In this document: in pieces, positions 45,309 through 53,808 of the stretch
Layout: every line of letters starts with the position of its first letter
Numbering within the stretch: the stretch's first letter is position 1
Source: Myxococcales bacterium
GTDB lineage: Bacteria > Myxococcota_A > Polyangia > Haliangiales > Haliangiaceae
Assembly: GCA_947483555.1 (NCBI GenBank)
Contig: CANKMW010000001.1
Coordinates: forward strand, 203,266-267,265
Reading direction: 5' to 3'
DNA: 64,000 bases
The notes under the pieces: model-generated
Seen by the model: only the letters and a program-made list of their open reading frames with translations
Told to the model about the DNA's origin: nothing
Database searches by the model: none
Program-made: the position numbers and the translations under genes

Positions 45309-46823
45309 ATGAGGATCCGGATCGCACTGGTCGCGGTGGTGACGGTGGCGCTCGTCGCCGCGTGCAAGGGCAAGCAGGCGCCGCTGCCAAAGCTCTCCGA
45401 GCACGCGCCGGTGATGGCCGATGCGGCGCGGTTGCTCGGCGTCGAGGTCGCGGCACCGCCGGTGCTGGTGCTGATCGGCGCCGACGGCGCGCTGGCGGTC
45501 GCCGATGCGCCCGCCGGCGCCGACGCCTGGACGGTGCTGAGCACGAAGCCGCCGCGCAGCAAGGGCCAGCCGCTCGACCTCGAGTCGATCGGGCCCATCA
45601 TCCGCGAGGCGGTCGCGCTTGGTCAGAAGATCGAGCCGATGTTGAAGGACCGCAAGGACGACGGCGTGGACCTCGCGGCGGCGCCGCCCGACACGCTCGC
45701 GCGAGACGATCCGCCACCCCCGGAGCCCGAGGAGGAAGAGGACGACGACGAGCATGGCGGTACCGGCACCGCGATGGCGCTCGACGAAGGCAAGATGGGG
45801 AAGAAGGACTCCGACCGCGCCGAGGGCATGTACACGATGAAACGCAGCGGCGGAGACCTGGCGCGCCAGCAGGCGATCGACGCCGCCCGCACCGCCGGCA
45901 TCATCGGCTCGCTGGATCAGGGCCAGGCGCGCGGCGGCTTCGGCTTCGGAGCGGTGGAGCCCGATCCGGAGCTGCCGTCACGCGCCGCGCACGTGGTCGG
46001 ACGAGCCGGGTCGCCCGGCGACCCGAGGGCCGACGCCTTGATCGTCGCCGCGCCCACCGCCAAGGCGACCGCGCTGGTCGACGTGCTGGCGAACCTGCGC
46101 GGCACGTTCATCGCCGTCGCGCACCAGGGCACGCTGCGCGCGCTGCGCATCGGGTTCGGGCTCGATCGCCCCGACTTCGGCACCACCATGACCGGCGAGT
46201 CGTGGCTCGAGGTCCGCATCGGCACGGACGCGCTGGCGCTGGAGGCGGTCCCGGGTCCGCCGGTGATGGTGCCGTGGGCGTCGGGGGCCCTGGACGCGGC
46301 GGCGGTCGCCAAGGCCTACGCCGAGGTCCGCGCCGCGCTCGGCGATGACCAGCGCCTCGACATCGACGTGCTGGTCGGGCCCGACACCGACGTGCAACGG
46401 CTGGTCGACGTGATCGCCGCGCTCGACGGCGCCGGTGCGCTCGCGGTCGCGCTCGGTCGCACGCCAGCCGCCGACAGTCCCGAGGCCAGGAAGCGCGGCC
46501 AGCGCATCGTGCGCGCCCGCGCCGGCCAGCCGCAGTCGGTCGGTGATCTCGACAAGGCGATCATCCGCCGCTACGTGAAGCGAGCGCTGCCGCAGGTGAA
46601 GGCCTGCTACGAAAAGGCGCTGGCCACCCAGCCTGACCTCGCCGGCACCGTGTCGACCCAGTTCTTCATCGCGTCCAACGGGGTCGTGGCCTCGGCGAAC
46701 GCCGCCGGCGTCGACGGCGAGGTCGCCGCCTGCGTCGCCGCGGTCATCAAGGGCATCGAGTTCCCGAAGCCGAAGGGCGGCGGCGGCGTCCAGGTCAACT
46801 ACCCGTTCTCGTTCAAGCACTGA
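45309..46823 (+). CDS. AgmX/PglI C-terminal-domain lipoprotein
   Basis: 504 residues. Lipoprotein signal MRIRIALVAVVTVALVAAC. A biopolymer-transport-like repeat region of about 350 residues contains an acidic EPEEEEDDDEHGG patch. The last 95 residues form the AgmX/PglI C-terminal domain: IIRRYVKRALPQVKACYEKA, PDLAGTVSTQFFIASNGVVA and ending VQVNYPFSFKH. In Myxococcus such proteins belong to gliding or envelope machineries. The neighbouring kinase suggests phospho-control, by position only. It converges on the ASCH-like gene. Confidence 0.8.
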   Translation: MRIRIALVAVVTVALVAACKGKQAPLPKLSEHAPVMADAARLLGVEVAAPPVLVLIGADGALAVADAPAGADAWTVLSTKPPRSKGQPLDLESIGPIIREAVALGQKIEPMLKDRKDDGVDLAAAPPDTLARDDPPPPEPEEEEDDDEHGGTGTAMALDEGKMGKKDSDRAEGMYTMKRSGGDLARQQAIDAARTAGIIGSLDQGQARGGFGFGAVEPDPELPSRAAHVVGRAGSPGDPRADALIVAAPTAKATALVDVLANLRGTFIAVAHQGTLRALRIGFGLDRPDFGTTMTGESWLEVRIGTDALALEAVPGPPVMVPWASGALDAAAVAKAYAEVRAALGDDQRLDIDVLVGPDTDVQRLVDVIAALDGAGALAVALGRTPAADSPEARKRGQRIVRARAGQPQSVGDLDKAIIRRYVKRALPQVKACYEKALATQPDLAGTVSTQFFIASNGVVASANAAGVDGEVAACVAAVIKGIEFPKPKGGGGVQVNYPFSFKH

Positions 46824-46841
46824 CCGCGACCGAGCCGGCGG

Positions 46842-47000
46842 TCACGGCGCCGCGCGGGCCCGCCACGCGGCGAGCAACTCCTGCTCGCGCTCGGCGCTCG
46901 GCCCGGCTCGCAGCGCCGCAGGCTTCTGCCGGCGGCGGAAGGTGAGCGTGATCGCTCCGCTCTCGAGGCCGGCATGGAAGGGCTTCTTGAACAGCAGCAT
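46842..47000 (-). CDS. Truncated ASCH-domain protein
   Basis: 52 residues. It starts MLLFKKPFHAGLESGAITLT followed by FRRRQKP, the N-terminal signature of small ASCH (PUA-like) proteins, then ends abruptly in AEREQELLAAWRARAAP. Intact members run to about 100 or more residues with a beta-barrel core that binds RNA or nucleotides, so most of the fold is missing. GAGGTGA lies directly before the ATG, and the previous gene stops 5 bases away, so it is well placed to be translated as the last gene of the operon. It is a real but shortened gene or a decaying one. Confidence 0.6.
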   Translation of the reverse strand: MLLFKKPFHAGLESGAITLTFRRRQKPAALRAGPSAEREQELLAAWRARAAP

Positions 47001-47005
47001 TCACC

Positions 47006-47758
47006 TCATCCTGCCCGAACGTCGGCCAGGACGCGCGCCAGCACCGCGCGCGCGACGTCGATCGATGCCTCGCCGGCCGGGTGATACCCGGGGCGCAGGA
47101 AGCGCGGGATGGCCGCCACCAGCTCGGCGCCGGGCACCCGCCGCGCCGTGGTCGCGCGCACGAAGTCGCGGTAACCGGTGCGCGCGCCGGCCAGCGCCGG
47201 ATCGCGCGCCACCAGGAAGCGGGTGCCGCGATCCCACAGCCAGATCATGATCGGCACCGCCAGCGCCATGCCGATCGCGCGCATGACGTAGGCCCGCCGC
47301 CCGGCGAGGTGCCCGAGGGTCTCGAACGCCACCGCGCGGTGCTCGATCTCCTCGGCGCCGTGCCAGCGCAGCAGCGCCATCATGGTCGGATCGGCCCCGG
47401 CCGCATCGAGCGCGGCCGAGCGCTCGATGATCCAGCGGCCGAGCACGCACGTGAAGTGCTCGACCGCGGCGATGCCGCCCAGCCGCAGCTCGAGCCAGGT
47501 TCGCGGCGATAGCGGCAAGCCGGGCGGCGGCCGGGCGCCGAACCCGCGCTCGAACATCGACTCGAGCCGCCGCGTGTACGGCCGGGTGTCGAGGCCGGCG
47601 GCGCGCAGGTGGTCGAGCACGGCGTCGTGGACGCGGGCGTGGGTCGCCTCCTGGCCCATGAAGCCGCGCACGTCGGCGCGCAGGCGCTCGTCGCGGACCA
47701 GCGGCAGCGCCTCGCGATAGACGTCGACGAACCAGCGCTCGCCAGCCGGCAGCAGCAA
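47006..47758 (-). CDS. PF10118-like metal-dependent hydrolase domain (frame-separated)
   Basis: 250 residues if started at TTG 47758. The segments LLLPAGERWFVDVYREALPL, FMGQEATHARVHDAVLDHLR and WHGAEEIEHRAVAFETLGHL contain spaced Glu and His ligands typical of the PF10118 helical metal-dependent hydrolases. The family usually begins about 30 residues earlier with a segment like RRVAFALDAVPMPWIPADPF. Exactly that segment is present here but in the frame of the upstream alpha/beta-hydrolase. So the true N-terminus is split off by a frameshift, and TTG 47758 is probably not a native start. Confidence 0.7.
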   Translation of the reverse strand: MLLPAGERWFVDVYREALPLVRDERLRADVRGFMGQEATHARVHDAVLDHLRAAGLDTRPYTRRLESMFERGFGARPPPGLPLSPRTWLELRLGGIAAVEHFTCVLGRWIIERSAALDAAGADPTMMALLRWHGAEEIEHRAVAFETLGHLAGRRAYVMRAIGMALAVPIMIWLWDRGTRFLVARDPALAGARTGYRDFVRATTARRVPGAELVAAIPRFLRPGYHPAGEASIDVARAVLARVLADVRAG

Positions 47759-48776
47759 CGTCGATCACGTGGGCCGTGAACGGATCGGCGGGGATCCACG
47801 GCATCGGCACGGCGTCGAGCGCGAAGGCGACCCGGCGGGGACGGATCGCGTCAGCGGCGACCGGCGGGGCCGACGACGCCGCGACCTCGCCGCGCTCGAC
47901 GCGCGCCACGTACTCGGCGATCGCCCGCGCGATCGGCTCCGGACGCGAGCGCGGCGCCCAGTGCCCGGCGTCGACCTCGCGCACCGTCAGGTCGCGGACC
48001 CAGCGCCGCGGCGCGCCGGTCGCCAGCGCCGGCGACACGAACCGATCGCGCACCAGGACCACGACCTGGACCGGGGCCCGAGCGTGAGCGGCGGCGCGTG
48101 GCCGCCGCAGCCGCCCCGCCACGTTGCGACGATAGAGCGCGACCCCGGCGGCACCGTCTGCGGCCAGGGTCGGCGCGGCCTCACCGCACGGCGCGCCGTC
48201 GGCGCGGCTGCGCAGCGCCGGCCATCGCGGCGCCAGCGCCGGCCACACCCGCTCGGCCAGGCCCGGCACGCGCAGCGCGCCGATGTACAGCGACCGCGGC
48301 GCCTGCGCGGCGACCGCGGCCAGCCGCGCCGGCGATCCCGACCGCGCCGCGTCGCGCACCCAGTGGCCGACGTGATCGAGGCACGGCCCCGAGATCGACG
48401 TGAACGACAACACCCGACCGTCGGCGCGCGCCGTGGTCACCAGCTCCCAGGCCTGGATCGCGCCCCAGTCGTGGCCGACGACGTGCACCGGCCGTCCCGG
48501 CGAGCAGGCGTCGATGACCGCCGCCGCGTCGTCGGCGAGCTGGGCGAGATCGTAGGCCGCGAGCGCCGGCGGTCGGCTCGACGCCCCGGCGCCGCGGACG
48601 TCGTACGCGATCACGTGGTGCTGCAGCGCCAGCCGCGGCATCACCTCCGACCACACCGACGAGGTGTCGGGGTAGCCATGGACCAGCAACAGCGGCGGCG
48701 CGTCACGCGGCCCGGCCTCGAACACCGCCAGGTCGACGTCGCCGGCGCGGACGGTCCGCCGCTCGCCGGCGGCCAT
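47759..48776 (-). CDS. Alpha/beta-hydrolase (epoxide-hydrolase-like) part of a frameshifted fusion
   Basis: From ATG 48776 about 310 residues form an alpha/beta-hydrolase: LLLVHGYPDTSSVWSEVM (oxyanion), HVVGHDWGAIQAWELVTTA with an Asp nucleophile as in epoxide hydrolases and haloalkane dehalogenases, and a catalytic His in VDAGHWAPRSRPEP. With no stop codon it continues into RRVAFALDAVPMPWIPADPF then TAHVID, the N-terminal segment of PF10118 proteins. Coding character then moves to another frame at about 47759. The ATG shares one base with the M24 gene stop. An uninterrupted reading would give one protein of about 590 residues. Confidence 0.72.
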
Positions 48777-49594
48777 CACGCCGCCGCCGCCGCCGCCGCG
48801 CGCACGTGGGGCACGTCGTCGTCGAGCCAGGCCGCCCGACCGTCGTCGTGGATCACCAGCAGCTCCTCGAACTTGACGCCCACCCCGCCATGACCGAGGT
48901 GCGGCTCGACCGCCCACAACCCGGGCGTCGGCGGGTGCTCGGAGCGCCGGCCGCCGTTCCAAAACGGCGACCACCCGGCGCGGCGCCCGGCGAGCGCCGC
49001 GCCGAGCGAGCGCAGCGCGCTGATCCCGAAGCCGGCCACGGTCGTCTGCCGCGCCCGCGCGATCGGATCGACGCGGTGGGCGATGACGCCGAACGGATAG
49101 CGACGGTGGCGGTTGACCCAGCCCTGGTCGGCGGCCAGGCGATCGACGTCGGCGTAGATCGCCGCCAGGGTGTGCCGCGCCTGCACGCCGGCGAGGATGA
49201 GGGCGCGGTGGGCGAGGAGATCGGCGCACATGCGGGCGTGCAGCGGGTGCTCACCCAGGCACCCGGCGTAGCCGATGTCGGCGACCGCGCCGTCGACGAT
49301 CGGCGCCACGTCGAGGATGTACGGCATGCCCGGCTCGAGCCGGCACGCGGTCGGGAAGAACGACCACGGCGCACCCATACCCACGAACGCGGTGCGCTCG
49401 CCGAACCACGCGAACGGGCGGTGAAACCAGCCGTCGATGCCGGCGCGCTCGAGCCACGTCGTCATCGCCGCCGCGGCATCGCGCTCGCTGGTGCCCGGTC
49501 GCAGCTCGGCGGCCACCGCGAGCGCGGCGGCGTAGGCCAGGCGTTGCGCGTTGCGGGCGCGGGCGATCACCTCGGGCGTCACGGTGCTGTTCAT
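48776..49594 (-). CDS. M24-family metallopeptidase (Xaa-Pro-aminopeptidase-like)
   Basis: 272 residues of pita-bread fold. The motif region YILDVAPIVDGAVADIGYAG carries Asp residues in the positions of M24 metal ligands. Later segments are FGVIAHRVDPIARARQTTVA, GLWAVEPHLGHGGVGVKFEE and LLVIHDDGRAAWLDDDVPHV, where Glu and His ligands are expected. M24 enzymes are aminopeptidases, prolidases or creatinase-like hydrolases; a small-molecule amidohydrolase role fits the operon. ATG 49594 overlaps the TetR stop (ATGA), so it is coupled to the regulator gene. Confidence 0.8.
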   Translation of the reverse strand: MNSTVTPEVIARARNAQRLAYAAALAVAAELRPGTSERDAAAAMTTWLERAGIDGWFHRPFAWFGERTAFVGMGAPWSFFPTACRLEPGMPYILDVAPIVDGAVADIGYAGCLGEHPLHARMCADLLAHRALILAGVQARHTLAAIYADVDRLAADQGWVNRHRRYPFGVIAHRVDPIARARQTTVAGFGISALRSLGAALAGRRAGWSPFWNGGRRSEHPPTPGLWAVEPHLGHGGVGVKFEELLVIHDDGRAAWLDDDVPHVRAAAAAAA

Positions 49595-50208
49595 GGTGGC
49601 CTCACGACCAGCGCGCGCAGCGCGCCGTAGGTGACATCCGCGACCGCGTCGAGCCCGAGCTCGGGTTCGACGCGGCCCGCGAGAACCGACTCGGCGAGGC
49701 CGAGCATGACGCTGACCAGGATCTCGGCGTAGCACGCCGCCTCGGCGGCCGACGGCCGCACGCCGTAGAGCCGGATCGCGGTGATCAGATCGGCGCGTGC
49801 CCGCCCCAGCGAGCGGCGCAGGCCGACCCCGAGCGGCGACGTCGGGTCGGCCCGGTGGGCGATGAAGACCAACGTCAGCTCGCGATGGGCCACGAAGACG
49901 TCGAGCAGCGCGGCGAACACGCGCCGGATCGATCCACGCAGGTCGCGGCCGTCGATCGGCAACAGCGCCGCGCGCAGGCGGGCCAGCACGTGCTCGCCGA
50001 TCTCGGTCGCCGCCGCCTCGAGACACGCGTCGCGATCCGTGAAGTGAGCGTAGAAGCTCGCCTGCGCCAGGCCGGCGGCGCGGGCGATGCGGCCGGTGGT
50101 CGCGGCTGCAGCGCCCTCGGTGCGCACCAGATCGATCGCGCTCTCGACCAGGCGTCGGCGCGTGACGGTGCTCGATTCGCGGCGCGTGAGCTGAACTGGC
50201 AAGACCAT
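49591..50208 (-). CDS. TetR-family transcriptional regulator
   Basis: 205 residues. The N-terminal helix-turn-helix reads RRRLVESAIDLVRTEGAAAA then TTGRIARAAGLAQASFYAHF and TDRDACLEAAATEI, the classic TetR signature. The C-terminal ligand domain is helical. It is the first gene of the operon with the M24, epoxide-hydrolase-like and PF10118 genes. The promoter region is unusually AT-rich for this genome and carries the palindrome at 50212-50226 over its -10 hexamer, so autorepression is likely. The inducer is probably a substrate of the hydrolases. Confidence 0.92.
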   Translation of the reverse strand: MVLPVQLTRRESSTVTRRRLVESAIDLVRTEGAAAATTGRIARAAGLAQASFYAHFTDRDACLEAAATEIGEHVLARLRAALLPIDGRDLRGSIRRVFAALLDVFVAHRELTLVFIAHRADPTSPLGVGLRRSLGRARADLITAIRLYGVRPSAAEAACYAEILVSVMLGLAESVLAGRVEPELGLDAVADVTYGALRALVVRPP

Positions 50209-50211
50209 ACA

Positions 50212-50226
50212 ACGATAGACTATCGT
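50212..50226. promoter_or_regulatory. TetR operator candidate ACGATA-GAC-TATCGT over the -10
   Basis: Perfect 15-base palindrome. On the minus strand it contains TAGTCT (50217-50222), which ends 8 bases before the TetR ATG, so a bound repressor would cover the promoter. A second palindrome AATAC-A-GTATT lies at 50245-50255. Confidence 0.6.
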
Positions 50227-50333
50227 CGTTAAGTATTCAAATATAATACAGTATTAGTCAATTTATCAATAAATACCGATAGATAAGTTGTCATGGCGAT
50301 CGCAACGAAGACCACCGACGCCGGCCGGGCATG

Positions 50334-50339
50334 TACGAT
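50334..50339 (+). promoter_or_regulatory. -10-like TACGAT of the 50346 gene
   Basis: TACGAT ends 6 bases before GTG 50346, favouring that start over ATG 50331, which overlaps the element. Confidence 0.4.
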
Positions 50340-50345
50340 CGCCTC

Positions 50346-51296
50346 GTGGTGGCGCTCGACCGCGCCTGGCGGAGCCTGGTGACCGTGCTGGACTCTCGCG
50401 CCGGGCTGGCGCAGGAGGACAGCCGCACGCTCATCGCCGCCGCTGACGCCGTCGCCGACTTCTGCGTCAACCACCCCGGCGCGCTCGAGGGCCACGTCGG
50501 CGCCTCGGCCCGCGAGGTCGTGAAGGACTGGGGCGGCCAGCGCTGCGGCGCGCTGTTCGGCGAGGTCCGCGACTCGGCCCGCGCCCAACCGTATGCCAAG
50601 GCGCTGGCGTCGCTGTCCCCCGACGGCATGGTCAAGTCGTTCGCGGCGCTGTGGCGCTTCGATCGCCGCGCCGGCGAGCTGTGCTCCGGTCGAGCGCTCG
50701 AGGCCCTGGTCCGTCGCGCCAAGCCGGCGACCCTGAGCTCGCTCGAGCTGCCACCCGAGGCCTACGACGCGCTGCACGCGCTGGCCGGCCTGGCCCCGCT
50801 GCCCGACATCCTGCCGCCCGACGTCACCGGCCTCAAGCCGCACGACATCGACTCGCTGTTCGAGATCTACACCGGGGTGCCGATCGCCGAGCTCGAAGCC
50901 CGCCTGCGCGGCCAGGGTCACCAGCGCGCCCGCCTGCTCGCCGACGGCGAGTCGCTGGGCCGCGCGGTCCTGCGCGACGCCCAGTGGCTGGCGCGGCGCC
51001 AGATCGACCGCCACGCCGTGTCGCGGGCCCTCATGGCACGCTTCGATCGTCCGTCCTCGGAGAGCAGCGGCGGCGGCACCTTGCTGGTGTCACCCGGCCA
51101 CGCCCGCGATCCGTTCCACACCATCGACGTCTATCCCGTCCACGGCCGCGGCACCGCCGATCTTCGCGTCGGCTGGCTGCCGCGCAAGCAGGTCCCGAGC
51201 CTGGCGATCGAGACCATCCGCCGCGGCTGCTGCTTCGGCAGCGGCGTGTCACGCGCCGATCCCGCCTTCCTCACCCGCTGGCTCGACATGCGCTGA
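50346..51296 (+). CDS. Conserved-looking cytosolic protein of unknown function
   Basis: 316 residues from GTG 50346 (321 from ATG 50331). There is no signal or membrane helix. It is helical in the first half (TLIAAADAVADFCVNHPGAL, SPDGMVKSFAALWRFDRRAG) and mixed in the second (GGGTLLVSPGHARDPFHTID, VYPVHGRGTADLRVGWLPRK). No known domain is recognised. It is divergent from the TetR operon and shares its AT-rich control region, so it may belong to the same regulon. The HEAT-repeat gene follows on the same strand. Confidence 0.65.
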   Translation: MVALDRAWRSLVTVLDSRAGLAQEDSRTLIAAADAVADFCVNHPGALEGHVGASAREVVKDWGGQRCGALFGEVRDSARAQPYAKALASLSPDGMVKSFAALWRFDRRAGELCSGRALEALVRRAKPATLSSLELPPEAYDALHALAGLAPLPDILPPDVTGLKPHDIDSLFEIYTGVPIAELEARLRGQGHQRARLLADGESLGRAVLRDAQWLARRQIDRHAVSRALMARFDRPSSESSGGGTLLVSPGHARDPFHTIDVYPVHGRGTADLRVGWLPRKQVPSLAIETIRRGCCFGSGVSRADPAFLTRWLDMR

Positions 51297-51390
51297 TCCG
51301 CGGATGGGGGACGGGAACGTTCCCTCTCCATAGACCGACACCTGGCGCGGTGCGTCTGACACTGCCTGCCGAGACCTCGGAGGGCCTGTC

Positions 51391-53730
51391 GTGACATCCA
51401 TCACTCGCTGGAAGCTCGTCTGCGCGGCCCTGGCCGCCGTCACCGTGGTCACCACCGTCGCCTGGCGTCGCAGCAGCGACCATCCGGCCCGGCAGGCCTC
51501 GACCAGCGCCCGCGCCGCCGGCGACCCCGCCCCGCGCCGCCCGATCCGGGTGTCGGCGAACCTGCTCGGGCTGTCGGAGCAGCGACTGATCGCGCAGATC
51601 CGCGCCGCGCGGTCGGCGACCCAGCTCGCGCTCTACGTCGAGCAGCTGGCGGTGATCGGAACCGACACCTCGGTGATGGAGCTGGCGTCGATGATCGACG
51701 ACCGGCGCCTCGGCGTCCCCGAGGCGATCCTCGGCCTGTTCGGCAAGATCGGCACCGAGCGCGCGGTGGCGCGGCTGGTCGAGCTGATCGACGACGACCG
51801 GCCACGGGTGCGCAACGGCGCCGTGGTCGCGCTCGGCTCGACCGGCAGCGAGGCAGCGCGCGCGGCGCTGCTGGCGATCGCCAGCGAGCTCGGCGACCCG
51901 GCGCAGATGTCGGCGATCTACGCGCTCGGCGAGATGGGCGGTGACGCCGCCGCCAGCGGCCTCCGCGATCTGGCGATGCACGGCGACCACCGGACCGCGG
52001 TCGCCGCGGTCGACGCCCTGGCGCGCATCACCACGGTCGCGGCCGAGGGCTACCTCGTCGAGCTGATCACCGCCGCCGACCCGCAGGTCCGGGCCCAGGC
52101 CCTCACCCACCTGCCCCCGACCCGCGATCCGGAGCTGCTCGCGACGCTGCAGGCGCTCGCGGAGGGCGGCGATCCGCAGACCCAGGCGGCAGCGCTGGCC
52201 GCGCTGACTCGGTCGCGCGGCGACCAGGCGCTCGAGATCCTGGTCCGTGTCGCGACCGACGGCGCGCCGCAGGCCCGCTGGGCAGCGATCAACGGACTCG
52301 CCGAGATCGGCGGAGCGACCGCGGTGGCCACGCTCGGCGACCTGGTCGAGAGCGGCGACCCCAACGTGACCGGGATGGCGGCCCAGGCGCTGCTCTCCCT
52401 GGGCGGCCCCGACGCCCGCGCCGCGCTGATCGGCGCCGCGCTCGCCGCCGGGACCGATACCTCGCCGGCGGTCGGCGCCCTGCTCCAGCTCCACGGTGAC
52501 GATGTCCGCGACGCGCTGCGCGAGGTGGCGCGCCACGGTACCCAGCGCAGCCGCGACGCGGCCCTCCCGTACCTGGTCCGGGGCGGCGACGAGGAGGCGC
52601 TCGCGCTGGCGATCGATCTGGCGTCACACGGCGCACGCAACGATCGCTACGGCGCGTTGCGCGCGCTCGCCGAGGCCGGCTCGCCCGAGGCCACCGACGC
52701 GCTGCTGGACGTGGCCCGATCGGCGCACGGCCAGAGTCGCGCCCAGGCGCTCGATCTCGCGATCCAGGCCCGACCTGGCGACCCGGCGCTGACCCAGCTG
52801 TTGATCGAATCGATGCGGACCGGGCGGCGCGACGAGGCCAACACGGCGGTCTGGACGCTGAGCCGCCTCGGCACCGAGCCGGCGCGCCAGGCGCTGCTGG
52901 CCGCCGCGACCGGCCGCGACGCCAACCTCGCCCAGGCGGCGATCGGGGCGCTCGGCCAGATCGGCGGCAGCGCCGAGGTCCGCGCCGCGCTGGTCGCGGC
53001 GGCGCGCAGCGGCGCGACCCAGGTCAAGGGCCAGGCGCTGCAGCAGCTGATCTCCTCGGGCGCGCCCGAGGGTCTGGAGATCGCCGAGGCGGCGCTGGCC
53101 GGCAAGGATCCCGACCTGGCGCGTAGCGCGATGTGGGCGCTGGCCAGCCGCGGCTCGACCGACGGCGCGCGCCTGCTGGCCCGCGCTGCGACCGCGGGCG
53201 ACAGCCAGGTCCGGATCGCCGCCGCGCAGGCGATGGCCAGCAGCGGCGACGCGCAATCGACCGACGTGCTGGTCGCGCTGGCCCGCGATCCCGATCGTCA
53301 GGTGCGGAACGCGGCGCTGTCGTCGCTGGGCCAGATCGGGTCGGGGAAGGCGGTCGACACGATCCTGGCCGCGACCCGGTCCGGCGAGCCCGACGAGCGG
53401 TCGGCCGCGATGTGGTCGCTCGGTCAGCTCGATGATCCGCGCGCCGAGGTCGCGCTCGCCGGCCTGATGGCCGACCCCGATGATCAGGTGGCGCAAGCCG
53501 CGATCAGCTCGTCGTACAACGGCGGCGCCGCCGTCGACCGTGCGCTGGCTGGCGTGGTGGGTGACACCGGCGCCAGCGCGTCCCGGCGCATGTCGGCGGC
53601 GCAGCAGCTGCGCAGCCGAGGCGCCGCCGTCGACGAGGCCACGCAGGCCCGGATCGACGCCCTGCTGACCACCAATGACGGCGGCTACGCGTGGGGTGGG
53701 TACGGCCTGGGTCAGTTCGGCGATCACTGA
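51391..53730 (+). CDS. Large HEAT-repeat (PBS-lyase-type) protein
   Basis: 779 residues from GTG with GGAGGG upstream. An N-terminal anchor helix (WKLVCAALAAVTVVTTVAWR) suggests export or inner-membrane attachment. The rest holds some 18-20 HEAT repeats such as ALAEGGDPQTQAAALAALTR, AINGLAEIGGATAVATLGDL and VLVALARDPDRQVRNAALSS. This forms a long alpha solenoid, probably a scaffold in the periplasm. There is no catalytic signature. It converges on the YXWGXW gene with a strong shared hairpin between them. Confidence 0.85.
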   Translation: MTSITRWKLVCAALAAVTVVTTVAWRRSSDHPARQASTSARAAGDPAPRRPIRVSANLLGLSEQRLIAQIRAARSATQLALYVEQLAVIGTDTSVMELASMIDDRRLGVPEAILGLFGKIGTERAVARLVELIDDDRPRVRNGAVVALGSTGSEAARAALLAIASELGDPAQMSAIYALGEMGGDAAASGLRDLAMHGDHRTAVAAVDALARITTVAAEGYLVELITAADPQVRAQALTHLPPTRDPELLATLQALAEGGDPQTQAAALAALTRSRGDQALEILVRVATDGAPQARWAAINGLAEIGGATAVATLGDLVESGDPNVTGMAAQALLSLGGPDARAALIGAALAAGTDTSPAVGALLQLHGDDVRDALREVARHGTQRSRDAALPYLVRGGDEEALALAIDLASHGARNDRYGALRALAEAGSPEATDALLDVARSAHGQSRAQALDLAIQARPGDPALTQLLIESMRTGRRDEANTAVWTLSRLGTEPARQALLAAATGRDANLAQAAIGALGQIGGSAEVRAALVAAARSGATQVKGQALQQLISSGAPEGLEIAEAALAGKDPDLARSAMWALASRGSTDGARLLARAATAGDSQVRIAAAQAMASSGDAQSTDVLVALARDPDRQVRNAALSSLGQIGSGKAVDTILAATRSGEPDERSAAMWSLGQLDDPRAEVALAGLMADPDDQVAQAAISSSYNGGAAVDRALAGVVGDTGASASRRMSAAQQLRSRGAAVDEATQARIDALLTTNDGGYAWGGYGLGQFGDH

Positions 53731-53762
53731 GATCGCCGAGTCCGACCACCACGACGGACCAC

Positions 53763-53794
53763 CGAGATCGGGCCGGCATCCCGGCCCGATCTCG
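53763..53794. terminator. Bidirectional terminator-like hairpin, 14-base stem
   Basis: CGAGATCGGGCCGG-CATC-CCGGCCCGATCTCG is a perfect 14-base stem with a 4-base loop, 32 bases after the HEAT gene stop and 15 bases before the convergent YXWGXW gene. There is no T-run, as is usual in GC-rich genomes. Confidence 0.65.
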
Positions 53795-53808
53795 AACGCA
53801 ACGCCTGA

